Source of the DNA: Alteribacter aurantiacus DSM 18675
Lineage (GTDB): Bacteria > Bacillota > Bacilli > Bacillales > Salisediminibacteriaceae
Direction of reading: 5' to 3'
Length of the DNA: 64,000 nt
Assembly: GCF_000429705.1 (NCBI RefSeq)
Contig: NZ_KE386943.1
Span: forward strand, 386,744-450,743
The translations under genes were made by a program, and so were the position numbers. Below the pieces are notes generated by a model that ran no database searches, had not been told where the DNA came from, and worked only from the letters and a program-made list of their open reading frames with translations. How positions within the stretch are numbered: position 1 is the stretch's first letter; each line of letters begins with the position of its first letter. This document shows, piece after piece, positions 36,192-43,870 of this stretch.

Positions 36192-36913
36192 TGATAAAAG
36201 TAAGAGAGTTACATAAGTCCTTTGGCGATTTGGAAGTGTTAAAAGGCATCGATGCCGATGTGAAAGAAAAAGAAGTGGTGTGTGTGATTGGGCCATCCGG
36301 TTCGGGAAAAAGTACCTTTCTTCGCTGCCTCAATATGCTTGAAGACATCACATCCGGTGAAGTGATTATCGATGGCGACAACTTAACCGATCCAAAAGTG
36401 AACATCAACAAGCTTCGCTCCCGCGTAGGTATGGTGTTCCAACACTTTAACCTGTTTCCTCATATGACTGTACAGGAAAACGTCACGTTGGGACCAATGA
36501 AAGTTAAAGAAGTAAAAAAAGAAGTAGCAAACAACATGGCTTTAGAGCTTCTCGCTAAAGTCGGTTTGTCTGATAAAGCCAACGTTTATCCCGGCAGCTT
36601 GTCCGGTGGCCAAAAGCAGCGTGTGGCCATCGCCCGCGCCTTAGCCATGAATCCGAAAGTCATGCTGTTTGATGAACCTACTTCCGCTCTCGATCCCGAG
36701 CTTGTGGGAGGCGTTCTTGAGGCCATGAAAGACTTGGCCAAAGAAGGGATGACAATGGTCGTCGTTACTCATGAAATGGGCTTTGCCCGTGAGATGGGGG
36801 ATCGCGTCATCTTCATGGACGAAGGTAAGATTATGGAAGAAGGCAGTCCTGAACAAATCTTTGATAACCCGCAAAACCCCCGTACTCAGGATTTTTTGAG
36901 GATGGTTTTGTAG
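36191..36913 (+). CDS. glnQ: Amino acid ABC transporter ATPase
   Basis: The 240-residue ATPase energises the GlnH-GlnP importer. Walker A is GPSGSGKST (about 34), the signature LSGGQKQRVAIARAL (about 137), Walker B VMLFDEPTSALDP (about 158) and the switch His in VVVTHEMGFA. The start overlaps the permease stop by one base. A terminator follows within 15 bp. Confidence 0.95.
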   Translation: MIKVRELHKSFGDLEVLKGIDADVKEKEVVCVIGPSGSGKSTFLRCLNMLEDITSGEVIIDGDNLTDPKVNINKLRSRVGMVFQHFNLFPHMTVQENVTLGPMKVKEVKKEVANNMALELLAKVGLSDKANVYPGSLSGGQKQRVAIARALAMNPKVMLFDEPTSALDPELVGGVLEAMKDLAKEGMTMVVVTHEMGFAREMGDRVIFMDEGKIMEEGSPEQIFDNPQNPRTQDFLRMVL

Positions 36914-36925
36914 TAGTGATAAGAG

Positions 36926-36957
36926 CAGCTCTGGAGATTTTCAGGGCTGTTTTTTTA
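36926..36957 (+). terminator. Terminator of the glnHPQ operon
   Basis: CAGCTCTG pairs with CAGGGCTG around GAGATTTT, followed by seven T. Confidence 0.87.
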
Positions 36958-37027
36958 TGGGGAGAGCGGATGGGGAAATAGGATGAGCGGTGGAAGAAGG
37001 GGCGGCGGGCGGTTGTTTCGGGGTTCG

Positions 37028-37316
37028 GATGATCCACTTATTTTCAATTTAAGCCACTTATCCTCGTTTTGATCCACTTCTATTTCGTTTGAGCCACTTA
37101 TCCTCGTTTTGATCCACTTATTTCACTTTTGTCTGAGTTAGCTCCTCTGCCGCTATTTTAAAAAGCTTTTGACCTGCCGCTGGGGTCTTTCGAACTTCGG
37201 AAGACCGACTTATTTTTTGTTTAGCGGAGATAAATGTGTAATTAGCGTACTTATTTTCTGTTTAGCGGAGTTAATTGTGTAATTGCCGTACTTATTTTCA
37301 AATTAGCGGAGTTAGA
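37028..37316. repeat. 20-bp periodic intergenic array R2
   Basis: In the left block CCACTT occurs at 37034, 37054, 37074, 37094 and 37114, exactly 20 bp apart. In the right block the CG of alternating units CGTACTTATTTT and CGGAGTTAATTG ends at 37207, 37226, 37247, 37267, 37288 and 37308. Between the blocks lies a hairpin (GGTCTTTCGAA/TTCGGAAGACC near 37183-37205). No coding potential is seen. The array fills the gap between the glnQ terminator and the haem monooxygenase gene. Confidence 0.85.
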
Positions 37317-37348
37317 TCCCAAGCCTCTTCCCCCCTCCCCCCCTCTAA

Positions 37349-37669
37349 TTAAAGAGAACCTCCCTTTTGACTAAGCACCTGATAGACGTCTTGTCTGCTA
37401 TCAACGATAAACGAAGGCTTTGGCTTTCCACGGTTTGCTTTATGACCTGCCAAATGAACATCACTTGTTTCCCAAGCTTTCCAATCGTCTTCCGATTCCC
37501 ATCTGATCATAACCTTCACTTCCTCGTCTCCCCGACGCTGCTTTTTTCTAAGAACACTTAAATCAAGAAAGCCAGGCTGTTCCTCAATGACACCTTTTCC
37601 TGCGAACCTCTCTACCATTTTGTCACTGTGTCCCTCTTGAACGGTGATTGTTTTTAATTGAATAAACAT
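37349..37669 (-). CDS. Haem-degrading monooxygenase (HmoA/IsdG family)
   Basis: The 106-residue single-domain ABM-fold protein has the family segments VVERF-like MVERFAGKGVIEEQPGF, the strand RRGDEEVKVMIRWES and W66...SDVHLAGHK with the probable haem-ligand His76. IsdG-type enzymes open haem in the cytoplasm to release iron. A Fur box lies in the promoter region shared with the divergent MFS gene, which fits an iron role. Confidence 0.85.
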   Translation of the reverse strand: MFIQLKTITVQEGHSDKMVERFAGKGVIEEQPGFLDLSVLRKKQRRGDEEVKVMIRWESEDDWKAWETSDVHLAGHKANRGKPKPSFIVDSRQDVYQVLSQKGGSL

Positions 37670-37713
37670 GACTTTTCCTCCTTACACTTTTTTATTATGT
37701 CTGTTATTATAAT

Positions 37714-37734
37714 TGAAAACGATTATCATTATCA
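37714..37734. promoter_or_regulatory. Fur box in a divergent promoter
   Basis: TGAAAACGATTATCA (37714-37728) matches 13 or so of the 7-1-7 Fur consensus TGATAATNATTATCA, with the right arm perfect. The overlapping ATTATCATTATCAA extends the site. It sits between the haem monooxygenase (-) and MFS (+) genes, so one Fur dimer pair could repress both. Confidence 0.75.
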
Positions 37735-37765
37735 ATGTAATTTTTAGAATTGTGAGGATTGAACC

Positions 37766-38977
37766 ATGTGGAAGAATAGAAATGTATGGATCTTATTAAT
37801 TGGTGAGTTCGTTGCAGGAATGGGGTTGTGGTTAGGGATTATCGGAAACTTGGAATTTATGCAAGCCCACGTTCCTTCCGATTTTATGAAGTCTCTCATT
37901 CTAGCGACGGGCCTTGTAGCAGGAATAGCCATAGGACCAATGGCTGGACGAGTAACCGATCGCTTGAAGAAAAAAACGGTGATGCTCGCTGCGGGGTTTG
38001 TTCGTTCCGTTAGCGTTTGTTTTATGTTTGTAGCCATACAACAAGAGTCGGTGTTATGGATGATTGTTTTTCTTATTACCATTCAAGTGTCTGCGGCCTT
38101 TTACTTTCCGGCCCTACAAGCAGCCATCCCTCTCGTAGTAAAGGAAAAAGACCTAATGGAACTGAACGGCGTTTACATGAACGTATCGACCTTGTCACGG
38201 ATTGGAGGTACAGCTTTGGCGGGGGCCCTTCTCGTTGTGATTTCCTTAAGCATGCTCTACTTTGCCTCTCTCATCGCCTATATGGCTTTGTTTGTGTTGA
38301 CGTTATTTTTGACCATTGAAGAAAGCTTACCTAAACAAACCACAAGCAACACAGAAGAACTGAAAACGTCGTTTAAGGACGTTTTTCCAGTGATCAAGGG
38401 AATGCCGATTGTTTATATGACTCTTGTATTAGCTGTGATCCCCCTTCTTTTTCTAGGTGGATTCAACTTGATGGTCATTAATATTAGTGAGATCCAAAAC
38501 AGCGCAGAAATAAAAGGGATCCTCTATGCCGCTGAAGGAACTGCCTTCATGCTTGGCGCTTTTTTCGTGAAATGGTTGAGTCAAAGGCAATCTCAGTATC
38601 ATATTCTTTTCTTTTGTTCTTTCTTAGTGGGAGCCTCACAGTTGCTCCTCTACTTTGCCCATATTCCTATGATTACGATTCTCTCATTCATCCTATTTGG
38701 GTTTGCCGTAGGTTGCTTCTTCCCTACAGCAGCAACGATCTTTCAAACCAACGTACCAAAGGAGTTCCACGGCCGGTTCTTCTCCTTTAGAAATATGCTT
38801 GACCGTGTCGTTTTTCAAATCGTCTTAATCATGACAGGAGCGATGCTGGACCTCATCGGATTGTCACATATGGCTGTAATTATTGGGCTCGTTTCTCTAG
38901 TCACGACTACGGTGTTCTTCATCACATTTAAAAAGATCAAAGAACAAGAGCACGTAGAGGTTAGTAAAGTCAGTTAG
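37766..38977 (+). CDS. MFS exporter, possibly iron related
   Basis: The 403-residue protein has twelve predicted helices. GRVTDRLKKKTVML between helices 2 and 3 is the MFS loop motif. The overall look is of the MFS_3 branch that includes enterobactin exporters, with a central loop at about 190-215. GAGG precedes ATG 37766. The Fur box 30-50 bp upstream suggests induction under iron limitation, so siderophore or haem-related export is possible. Substrate not proven. Confidence 0.8.
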   Translation: MWKNRNVWILLIGEFVAGMGLWLGIIGNLEFMQAHVPSDFMKSLILATGLVAGIAIGPMAGRVTDRLKKKTVMLAAGFVRSVSVCFMFVAIQQESVLWMIVFLITIQVSAAFYFPALQAAIPLVVKEKDLMELNGVYMNVSTLSRIGGTALAGALLVVISLSMLYFASLIAYMALFVLTLFLTIEESLPKQTTSNTEELKTSFKDVFPVIKGMPIVYMTLVLAVIPLLFLGGFNLMVINISEIQNSAEIKGILYAAEGTAFMLGAFFVKWLSQRQSQYHILFFCSFLVGASQLLLYFAHIPMITILSFILFGFAVGCFFPTAATIFQTNVPKEFHGRFFSFRNMLDRVVFQIVLIMTGAMLDLIGLSHMAVIIGLVSLVTTTVFFITFKKIKEQEHVEVSKVS

Positions 38978-39059
38978 GCCTTTCTACTACTCTCTCGAAT
39001 AGAAAGCTCCAAATCTGTGAATACTTAATAGTAACCCTTCACGATTGGAGCGAAGCCCC

Positions 39060-39761
39060 ATGGAACCTAGTTTTTTGGATATGACCGTTAAGCTTGTTCT
39101 GGGCTTCTTTTTGCTTTTTCTTATTACGAGATTATTAGGAAGGACAACGATTAATCAGCTTACCCCTTTTGACTTTGTATCGGCCATCGTACTGTCGGAG
39201 CTTCTAGGTAATGCGGTTTTCGAAGCGAATGTGCCGATCTATTTTGTTGTATACACAATCTTGCTCTGGGGCTTGTTGCTCGTAATCATAGAGAAGCTTT
39301 TACTGAAATTTAAAGTGTTGCGAGGTCCGATGGAAGGAAAACCTGCCATCGTCATCCGTGATGGGAAAATTGATCGGCGCACGCTTAAGAAAAACAGAAT
39401 GAACCTCAACCAGCTCATGAGCCTTCTTCGGCAAAGTGAAACCTTTTCGATCCGACAAGTGGCCTTCGCTATTTTGGAAAACAACGGAGGCATTAGCGTA
39501 CTTAAAAAATCACCGTATAAAGAAGTCACTCAAAAAGTCATGAACCTGGAAGAGCATCCGGTTTACTTGCCTATAAGCGTCATTTTAGACGGGGAAATAC
39601 TGGATGATAACTTAAGAGAAATCGGCCTTACGCGCCCCTGGCTCACAAACGAGCTTGCCGCTCAGGGCATTTATGAAGCGCGCCATGTCTTATACGCCGA
39701 TTACCTTCAAGGGGACGGGTTATACATCGTTGAGATGGAAGGAATTGAGGAGAAGCTATAA
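39060..39761 (+). CDS. DUF421 (YetF/YrbG-like) membrane protein
   Basis: The 233-residue protein has three N-terminal helices (about 8-80) and a cytoplasmic DUF421 domain (about 85-220) with GKPAIVIRDGKID and RQVAFAILENNGGISVLKK. In Bacillus, YetF-family proteins are inner-membrane proteins found in spores and vegetative cells, with unclear function. ATG 39060 has GGAG nine bases upstream; an in-frame TTG at 39045 starts in that site. Confidence 0.85.
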   Translation: MEPSFLDMTVKLVLGFFLLFLITRLLGRTTINQLTPFDFVSAIVLSELLGNAVFEANVPIYFVVYTILLWGLLLVIIEKLLLKFKVLRGPMEGKPAIVIRDGKIDRRTLKKNRMNLNQLMSLLRQSETFSIRQVAFAILENNGGISVLKKSPYKEVTQKVMNLEEHPVYLPISVILDGEILDDNLREIGLTRPWLTNELAAQGIYEARHVLYADYLQGDGLYIVEMEGIEEKL

Positions 39762-39765
39762 CTAT

Positions 39766-39810
39766 AAAAAGCCGGTTCGCAAAGGGGGGAATGCGAACCG
39801 GCTTTTTTTC
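39766..39810 (+). terminator. Terminator after the DUF421 gene
   Basis: AAGCCGGTTCGCA pairs perfectly with TGCGAACCGGCTT around AAGGGGGGAA, followed by a T run. Confidence 0.92.
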
Positions 39811-39982
39811 GGATCTATTGGATCTTTCTAGTGTACGCGTGGTTGACTACATGTTTAAGGATATCCCACTTATATTAAGCAAGTGTTTAAGTGGGGTAAA
39901 TAAATCGTAAATGTTTGTCGATACCTGCTATTCGCTTATCTAAAAGGCGCCATGTTTGCTCTGCATTTGTTCATAGAGTAGC

Positions 39983-40104
39983 CAAACCGTGAATTAAGCA
40001 ACTGAACCCGTTAATAGTGAGAGCTTTCCCGTGAATACCTGCTCTCAAACCGTTAATCCGATTACTGAACCCGTTAATACCCTCTACCAAACCGGGAATA
40101 GAAC
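39983..40104. repeat. 21-bp periodic intergenic array R3
   Basis: Six units (consensus AAACCGTTAAT plus about ten variable bases) have the G of CCG at 39989, 40010, 40031, 40052, 40073 and 40094, exactly 21 bp apart. A separate hairpin CCCACTTA/TAAGTGGG lies at about 39868-39896. The gap from 39811 holds no gene. A parS-like site starts 25 bp after the array. Confidence 0.87.
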
Positions 40105-40128
40105 ATAGATCCTCCTACTCACCTTACT

Positions 40129-40144
40129 CGTTCCACGTGAAACA
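40129..40144. promoter_or_regulatory. parS site (ParB binding), copy 1
   Basis: CGTTCCACGTGAAACA matches 15 of 16 bases of the bacillus parS consensus TGTTNCACGTGAAACA. It lies outside genes, next to the GNAT terminator. ParB-Spo0J would nucleate here for origin segregation and SMC loading. Confidence 0.8.
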
Positions 40145-40171
40145 AAAAAAGTGATCCGCTACGAATCACCT
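40142..40171 (-). terminator. Terminator of the GNAT gene
   Basis: On the minus strand GTGATTCG and CGGATCAC pair around TAG, followed by seven T. The T run abuts parS copy 1. Confidence 0.8.
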
Positions 40172-40563
40172 TAAGAGCCAAACGGATTCTGCCGTTCCAC
40201 AACCGTAAAGTGGCGGCGTTTCCCGACTCTTTTAAACCCTTGCTTCAAATAATACGGCAAACTGTTTTTATTGCAGTAGGCATAGATCCGGTGAGGCTTG
40301 AGTTTTTTCATCCTTCTCATCCGCTCTTCAAAAAGCTTACGGTAAATCCCTTTTCCGCGATAATCGGCCACCACAAAGTCACGCTTGAACAGAATGCCTC
40401 TTTTCGTTGAACGATACGCACAAACGCCTACAAGTCTTCCTTTATAGTAAGCGCCAAGCCAAACCGTGCCTTTAAAATTCTTCAACTTAAGGCCCGCTTG
40501 TTTGTAAGCCCCTCTTAACGGCCTCACTTTTTTAAATGGTACACGTTTTATCGTTACTCTCAA
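40171..40563 (-). CDS. GNAT-family N-acetyltransferase
   Basis: The 130-residue basic protein has the acetyl-CoA motif A in VVADYRGKGIYRKLFEERM (R/Q-x-x-G-x-G/A form) and the C-terminal YYLKQGFKRVGKR strand-helix. The acceptor is unknown; many Lys and Arg residues suggest an acidic partner or nucleic-acid contact. TTG 40563 is preferred, with GAGGTG six bases upstream; GTG 40572 overlaps that site. The gene is bracketed by two parS-like sites. Confidence 0.8.
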   Translation of the reverse strand: MRVTIKRVPFKKVRPLRGAYKQAGLKLKNFKGTVWLGAYYKGRLVGVCAYRSTKRGILFKRDFVVADYRGKGIYRKLFEERMRRMKKLKPHRIYAYCNKNSLPYYLKQGFKRVGKRRHFTVVERQNPFGS

Positions 40564-40667
40564 TTCAATCACCTCATTTAGGGTAATAAAAGAACATGTC
40601 CAATATTATATGTATTCCTAAATGATAGAATTGCGCACGGCATACCAGATAAATAGGTGCATTCACT

Positions 40668-40683
40668 GGTTTCACGTGAAACA
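40668..40683. promoter_or_regulatory. parS site (ParB binding), copy 2
   Basis: GGTTTCACGTGAAACA matches 15 of 16 bases of the parS consensus. It lies 539 bp from copy 1 in the same orientation and abuts the T run of the next minus-strand terminator. Confidence 0.8.
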
Positions 40684-40730
40684 AAAAAGGACGACTTCAA
40701 AGGGCTATCGTTCCCTTTGAAGTCGTCCTC
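40683..40730 (-). terminator. Terminator of the glutaredoxin-like gene
   Basis: GGACGACTTCAAAGGG and CCCTTTGAAGTCGTCC form a perfect 16-bp stem; on the minus strand six T follow. Confidence 0.92.
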
Positions 40731-40752
40731 TAAGCAATGAGCGAAGCTCCAC

Positions 40753-40995
40753 CTACTGTTTTGCTTTTATTTTTTCCACTAACGCCTGTAGATCCGGGTT
40801 CATGCCTTTTACCGCTTCTCCTTCGAACACAGTGACCGGTACACCCATGATCCCAAACCCTTCTACTTCTTTTTGATACTCACGACTGGTCATCACGTCG
40901 CGCACTTCAAAATCAATGTTGTTTTCCGTTAGCATTTGCTTTACGATGTCACACTCCACACAGTTCTTCGTGGAATACACAATTACTTGAGACAT
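40753..40995 (-). CDS. Glutaredoxin-like (NrdH type) protein
   Basis: The 80-residue thioredoxin-fold protein starts MSQVIVYSTKNCVECDIVK. The active site is CVEC at 13-16, and the cis-Pro segment GVPVTVFEGEAVKG follows. Such proteins reduce ribonucleotide reductase or other disulfides in the cytoplasm. ATG 40995 has GGAG eight bases upstream; GTG 41004 overlaps it. Confidence 0.85.
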   Translation of the reverse strand: MSQVIVYSTKNCVECDIVKQMLTENNIDFEVRDVMTSREYQKEVEGFGIMGVPVTVFEGEAVKGMNPDLQALVEKIKAKQ

Positions 40996-41131
40996 TCTTA
41001 TCACTCCGTTTTATGACTTTCCTTTATTGTAAAGGTACACGTGTCTTCTGTTCAAGATCTTTCCACATCCAATTGACATCCTCTCTTCCGTTCGGTTAAA
41101 TAACAGGTGTAACGTAAAGGAAGTGACCCCC

Positions 41132-42697
41132 TTGAATCATCTCGAATTAGGAAAACAACATCACCGTAAACGAGAGTGGAAAAAAGCCATCTCTTGTTAT
41201 GAACAGTATATAAATGAACATCAAAGTTCCCCACCTGAGGAAGTGTTCCGTTTACTCGCTCGAACCTTGCGCTTTAGGGGCAATGCCAATCGGTCTCTTC
41301 AGGTGATCCACGAAGGGTTGAAGGTCTATCCTAATCAACCCTCACTATTAATCGAACTGCATCATCATTACGACTATACGGCTGAATGGAAAAAAGCAAA
41401 GTCCGTTGCAAAACAGCTCGTGAAGTTAGACCAAAGCAACCCAGATCACCTTTTCAGACTTGGCAGGACCTATTCCTTTTTAAAGCACTATTCTAAAGCA
41501 AAACAAGCATATAAAAAGGCTATTGAAAAAAAGCACCACCTCTCCCTTTCTTCTCTTATCAAAAAGATTGAAGAAGGGTTTCCCGGAGATTCAACATACC
41601 AATCTGAGTACCGCTTTACAGATGGGAAAAATAACGTTGGTGCGATCATTCATAGGAGCCATTCGAAACAGTACTTTACAAAAATCTCAACCTTAAGTGG
41701 AAAAAACAACGGAGCTGCTCGGGAAGAAACCTTTTATAAAGAGGTATGTAGCGACTTTCCTGACATTAAGCCCTTTGTTCCCGGCTACGTGAATGTACAG
41801 CGGATCGATGACCTTAGCTACCTTACCATGGAAATGATTGATGCGATTCCAAGCACTCAAGAGCACGCAAAAAAGGTTATAAAAGATTCACACCACTTAA
41901 CAAATGTTCCTTACACTGAAATCAAAGGGAAATACCCTCCCCCTCGATACGTCTATCAATTTAAAAAAGGACGGGGGATCTCGGTTGTTCACTTTTTTAC
42001 GCAAATCCATAAAGAATCCTATAATACTAAGCTGTTTAAGTTACTACATACCATCGCCAAGCAAAACGACTACCCGAGCACAGTCAAAGACATGATTACG
42101 AGACTTGAGCGAGCAATTATGGACAAACGTCTTTTTGAAAAAATCATCCCGGCGGAGCACTACTCTCTTCTTCATGGTGATTATGCTTATCAAAACATCT
42201 TGATCGATAAAGAAAGCCACTCACCTCAAGTAATCGACTGGTCAACCTTTACACTGGGCCCTCGCTTTATCGACATTGCAAGATATGTAACCAGCCTCCC
42301 ATTACCGTTTCATGAGATTGAAGCGTTGTATCTAGAGGACGAACAATCCGGCAAGAACCTCTCTTCCATTGAAAAGATATTCTTTCTCTATTCATTGGTT
42401 GTCTTTTATTTTCAAAAGCTCGGAATAAGAAAAATGGAGACAGAGGCCTCCGTCACTCTCTTACCTGCACTTGAACAACTAGAACGATTTGTCTTACACA
42501 TGGATAACGAGGTGAACCCTATGAAAGCAGAAGACCTTCAAAACCTTAACATAAAGCAGCTTCAACAAAGAGTAACCGTCCTAGAACAAGAGCGTAGCCA
42601 TCTTGAAAAGCGCTTAGAAGACATGGAAAACAGTAAGTCTTGGAAAATCACGAGACCACTACGATTATTAACAGAAGGCGCTAGAGGCAAGGACTGA
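41132..42697 (+). CDS. TPR protein fused to an APH/choline-kinase-like domain
   Basis: The 521-residue protein has tetratricopeptide-like helices at about 1-150 (ELGKQHHRKREWKKAISCYEQY and following), then a phosphotransferase fold at about 165-430. Catalytic-loop residues HGDYAYQNIL (D-x5-N) and the metal motif VIDWSTF (DxD/DW type) are visible. A coiled coil at about 455-505 ends in NSKSWKITRPLRLL, a tail seen in polysaccharide glycosyltransferases (recollection). The role could be sugar or lipid-linked phosphorylation in envelope synthesis; this is inference. The start is TTG 41132, with AAAGGAA upstream; GTG 41123 lies on that site. Confidence 0.75.
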   Translation: MNHLELGKQHHRKREWKKAISCYEQYINEHQSSPPEEVFRLLARTLRFRGNANRSLQVIHEGLKVYPNQPSLLIELHHHYDYTAEWKKAKSVAKQLVKLDQSNPDHLFRLGRTYSFLKHYSKAKQAYKKAIEKKHHLSLSSLIKKIEEGFPGDSTYQSEYRFTDGKNNVGAIIHRSHSKQYFTKISTLSGKNNGAAREETFYKEVCSDFPDIKPFVPGYVNVQRIDDLSYLTMEMIDAIPSTQEHAKKVIKDSHHLTNVPYTEIKGKYPPPRYVYQFKKGRGISVVHFFTQIHKESYNTKLFKLLHTIAKQNDYPSTVKDMITRLERAIMDKRLFEKIIPAEHYSLLHGDYAYQNILIDKESHSPQVIDWSTFTLGPRFIDIARYVTSLPLPFHEIEALYLEDEQSGKNLSSIEKIFFLYSLVVFYFQKLGIRKMETEASVTLLPALEQLERFVLHMDNEVNPMKAEDLQNLNIKQLQQRVTVLEQERSHLEKRLEDMENSKSWKITRPLRLLTEGARGKD

Positions 42698-42782
42698 AAG
42701 GATTTCATTCTAAAAAACATTGTTGTTTCTTTGTAGAAAAAGCAGGAGAATTCCTCCTCAACATGGAAGTCTTCTCTTACAC

Positions 42783-42870
42783 AAGTCCACTAGGGGTGCC
42801 TTCGGGCTGAGACAAGCATCGCTTGATCCCTTTGAACCTGATCTAGTTCATACTAGCGTAGGGAAGTGGT
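42783..42870 (+). promoter_or_regulatory. TPP riboswitch (THI element)
   Basis: The conserved elements AGGGGTGCC, GGCTGAGA, CCCTTTGAACCTGATCT and CTAGCGTAGGGAAGTGG occur in order. It lies 165 bp upstream of tenA and would shut it off when thiamine pyrophosphate is plentiful. Confidence 0.95.
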
Positions 42871-42903
42871 GTCGCGGTACTTTTGCATACCTATTGCGAC
42901 CTC

Positions 42904-42937
42904 ACGCCCTTCTTTTATTAAAGAAAGGCGTTTTTTT
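42904..42937 (+). terminator. Riboswitch-controlled terminator
   Basis: CGCCCTTCTTT and AAAGAAAGGCG pair around TATT, followed by seven T. It lies between the TPP aptamer and tenA, so control is probably by transcription termination. Confidence 0.9.
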
Positions 42938-43036
42938 GTACCTCCTTCCTTACTAGAGATAATGACAAAAGTTTGGTTTTTAACTTTTGTCAGTTTCTCT
43001 GATGGGCTTGTAAAAAATTTAGGAGGGTATTTATCC

Positions 43037-43702
43037 ATGAGTTTTACGAAAAGGCTAAGAGAAGAAGCAGATCCGTTATTTCAAAAGGTGTACGAGCATC
43101 CCTTTGTACAAGGGATACGAAATGAAACACTCGAAAAAGAGCAGCTGATCCATTATGTGAAACAAGATTACGAGTATTTAAATGCTATGATTCAAACGAG
43201 GGCTCTGACAATGGCAAAATGTACAACAAGAGAAGAAATGACACTGCTACATGAAGGGATCGGCTTTATTCTTCAAGATGAAACCCACCCGCACAATAAT
43301 TTTTGTTCGGTCGCCGGCGTCTCTTTTGAAGAGCTCCAAGGTCAGCCCCTTGCTCCTGTGGCCCATCACTACAGTCAATTTATGATGCAAACGGCCAGTA
43401 ACGGCACCTTGGGTGAGGCACTTGCTGCAGCTCTTCCATGCCCTTGGATTTACTTGGATATCGGAGAACGAATGATTCAAGAAATCAATCACGATAAAAG
43501 CCACCTCTATTATGACTGGATTGCCTTCTATGGTGCTCAAGAAATGCCGAGAATCACTCAAACGACGAAGTGGATGGACGAACTAGCAGAAAAAGCCGGT
43601 CACGAAGAGCGTGAGCGGATGCGCTCCCACTTCCTTACTTCATGTCGACTTGAATATATGTTTTTTGATATGGCTTATCATAAACACGATTGGCCAATTT
43701 AA
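43037..43702 (+). CDS. tenA: Aminopyrimidine aminohydrolase / thiaminase II
   Basis: The 221-residue all-helical TenA enzyme hydrolyses aminomethyl-pyrimidine products of thiamine breakdown for salvage. The nucleophile Cys lies in ALPCPWIYLDIGE (about 137) and the family segments YVKQDYEYL and YDWIAFYG are present. AGGAGGG precedes ATG 43037. It stands alone after the riboswitch, without thiO, thiS or thiG in the window. Confidence 0.93.
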   Translation: MSFTKRLREEADPLFQKVYEHPFVQGIRNETLEKEQLIHYVKQDYEYLNAMIQTRALTMAKCTTREEMTLLHEGIGFILQDETHPHNNFCSVAGVSFEELQGQPLAPVAHHYSQFMMQTASNGTLGEALAAALPCPWIYLDIGERMIQEINHDKSHLYYDWIAFYGAQEMPRITQTTKWMDELAEKAGHEERERMRSHFLTSCRLEYMFFDMAYHKHDWPI

Positions 43703-43710
43703 TGTCACTC

Positions 43711-43745
43711 TACAGGCTGCCTCAAAAAAGAGGCAGCCTGTTTTA
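43711..43745 (+). terminator. Terminator after tenA
   Basis: ACAGGCTGCCTC and GAGGCAGCCTGT pair around AAAAAA, followed by TTTT. Confidence 0.92.
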
Positions 43746-43804
43746 GTAGAATAATGTCGAATTAACGAACCAATATATTCTTTTTTGTCGAATTATGTTG
43801 ATTT

Positions 43805-43849
43805 TATTTTCAGAATATCCTATCATTGTTATTAAATTTTCTGAAAAAT
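43805..43849. promoter_or_regulatory. Two CodY-like boxes
   Basis: AATTTTCTGAAAAAT at 43835-43849 matches 14 of 15 bases of the CodY consensus AATTTTCWGAAAATT. TATTTTCAGAATATC at 43805-43819 matches 12 of 15. The first ends one base before the ribosome site of the symporter gene. Confidence 0.65.
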
Positions 43850-43870
43850 AAGGAGGCATCAACATAAGAA

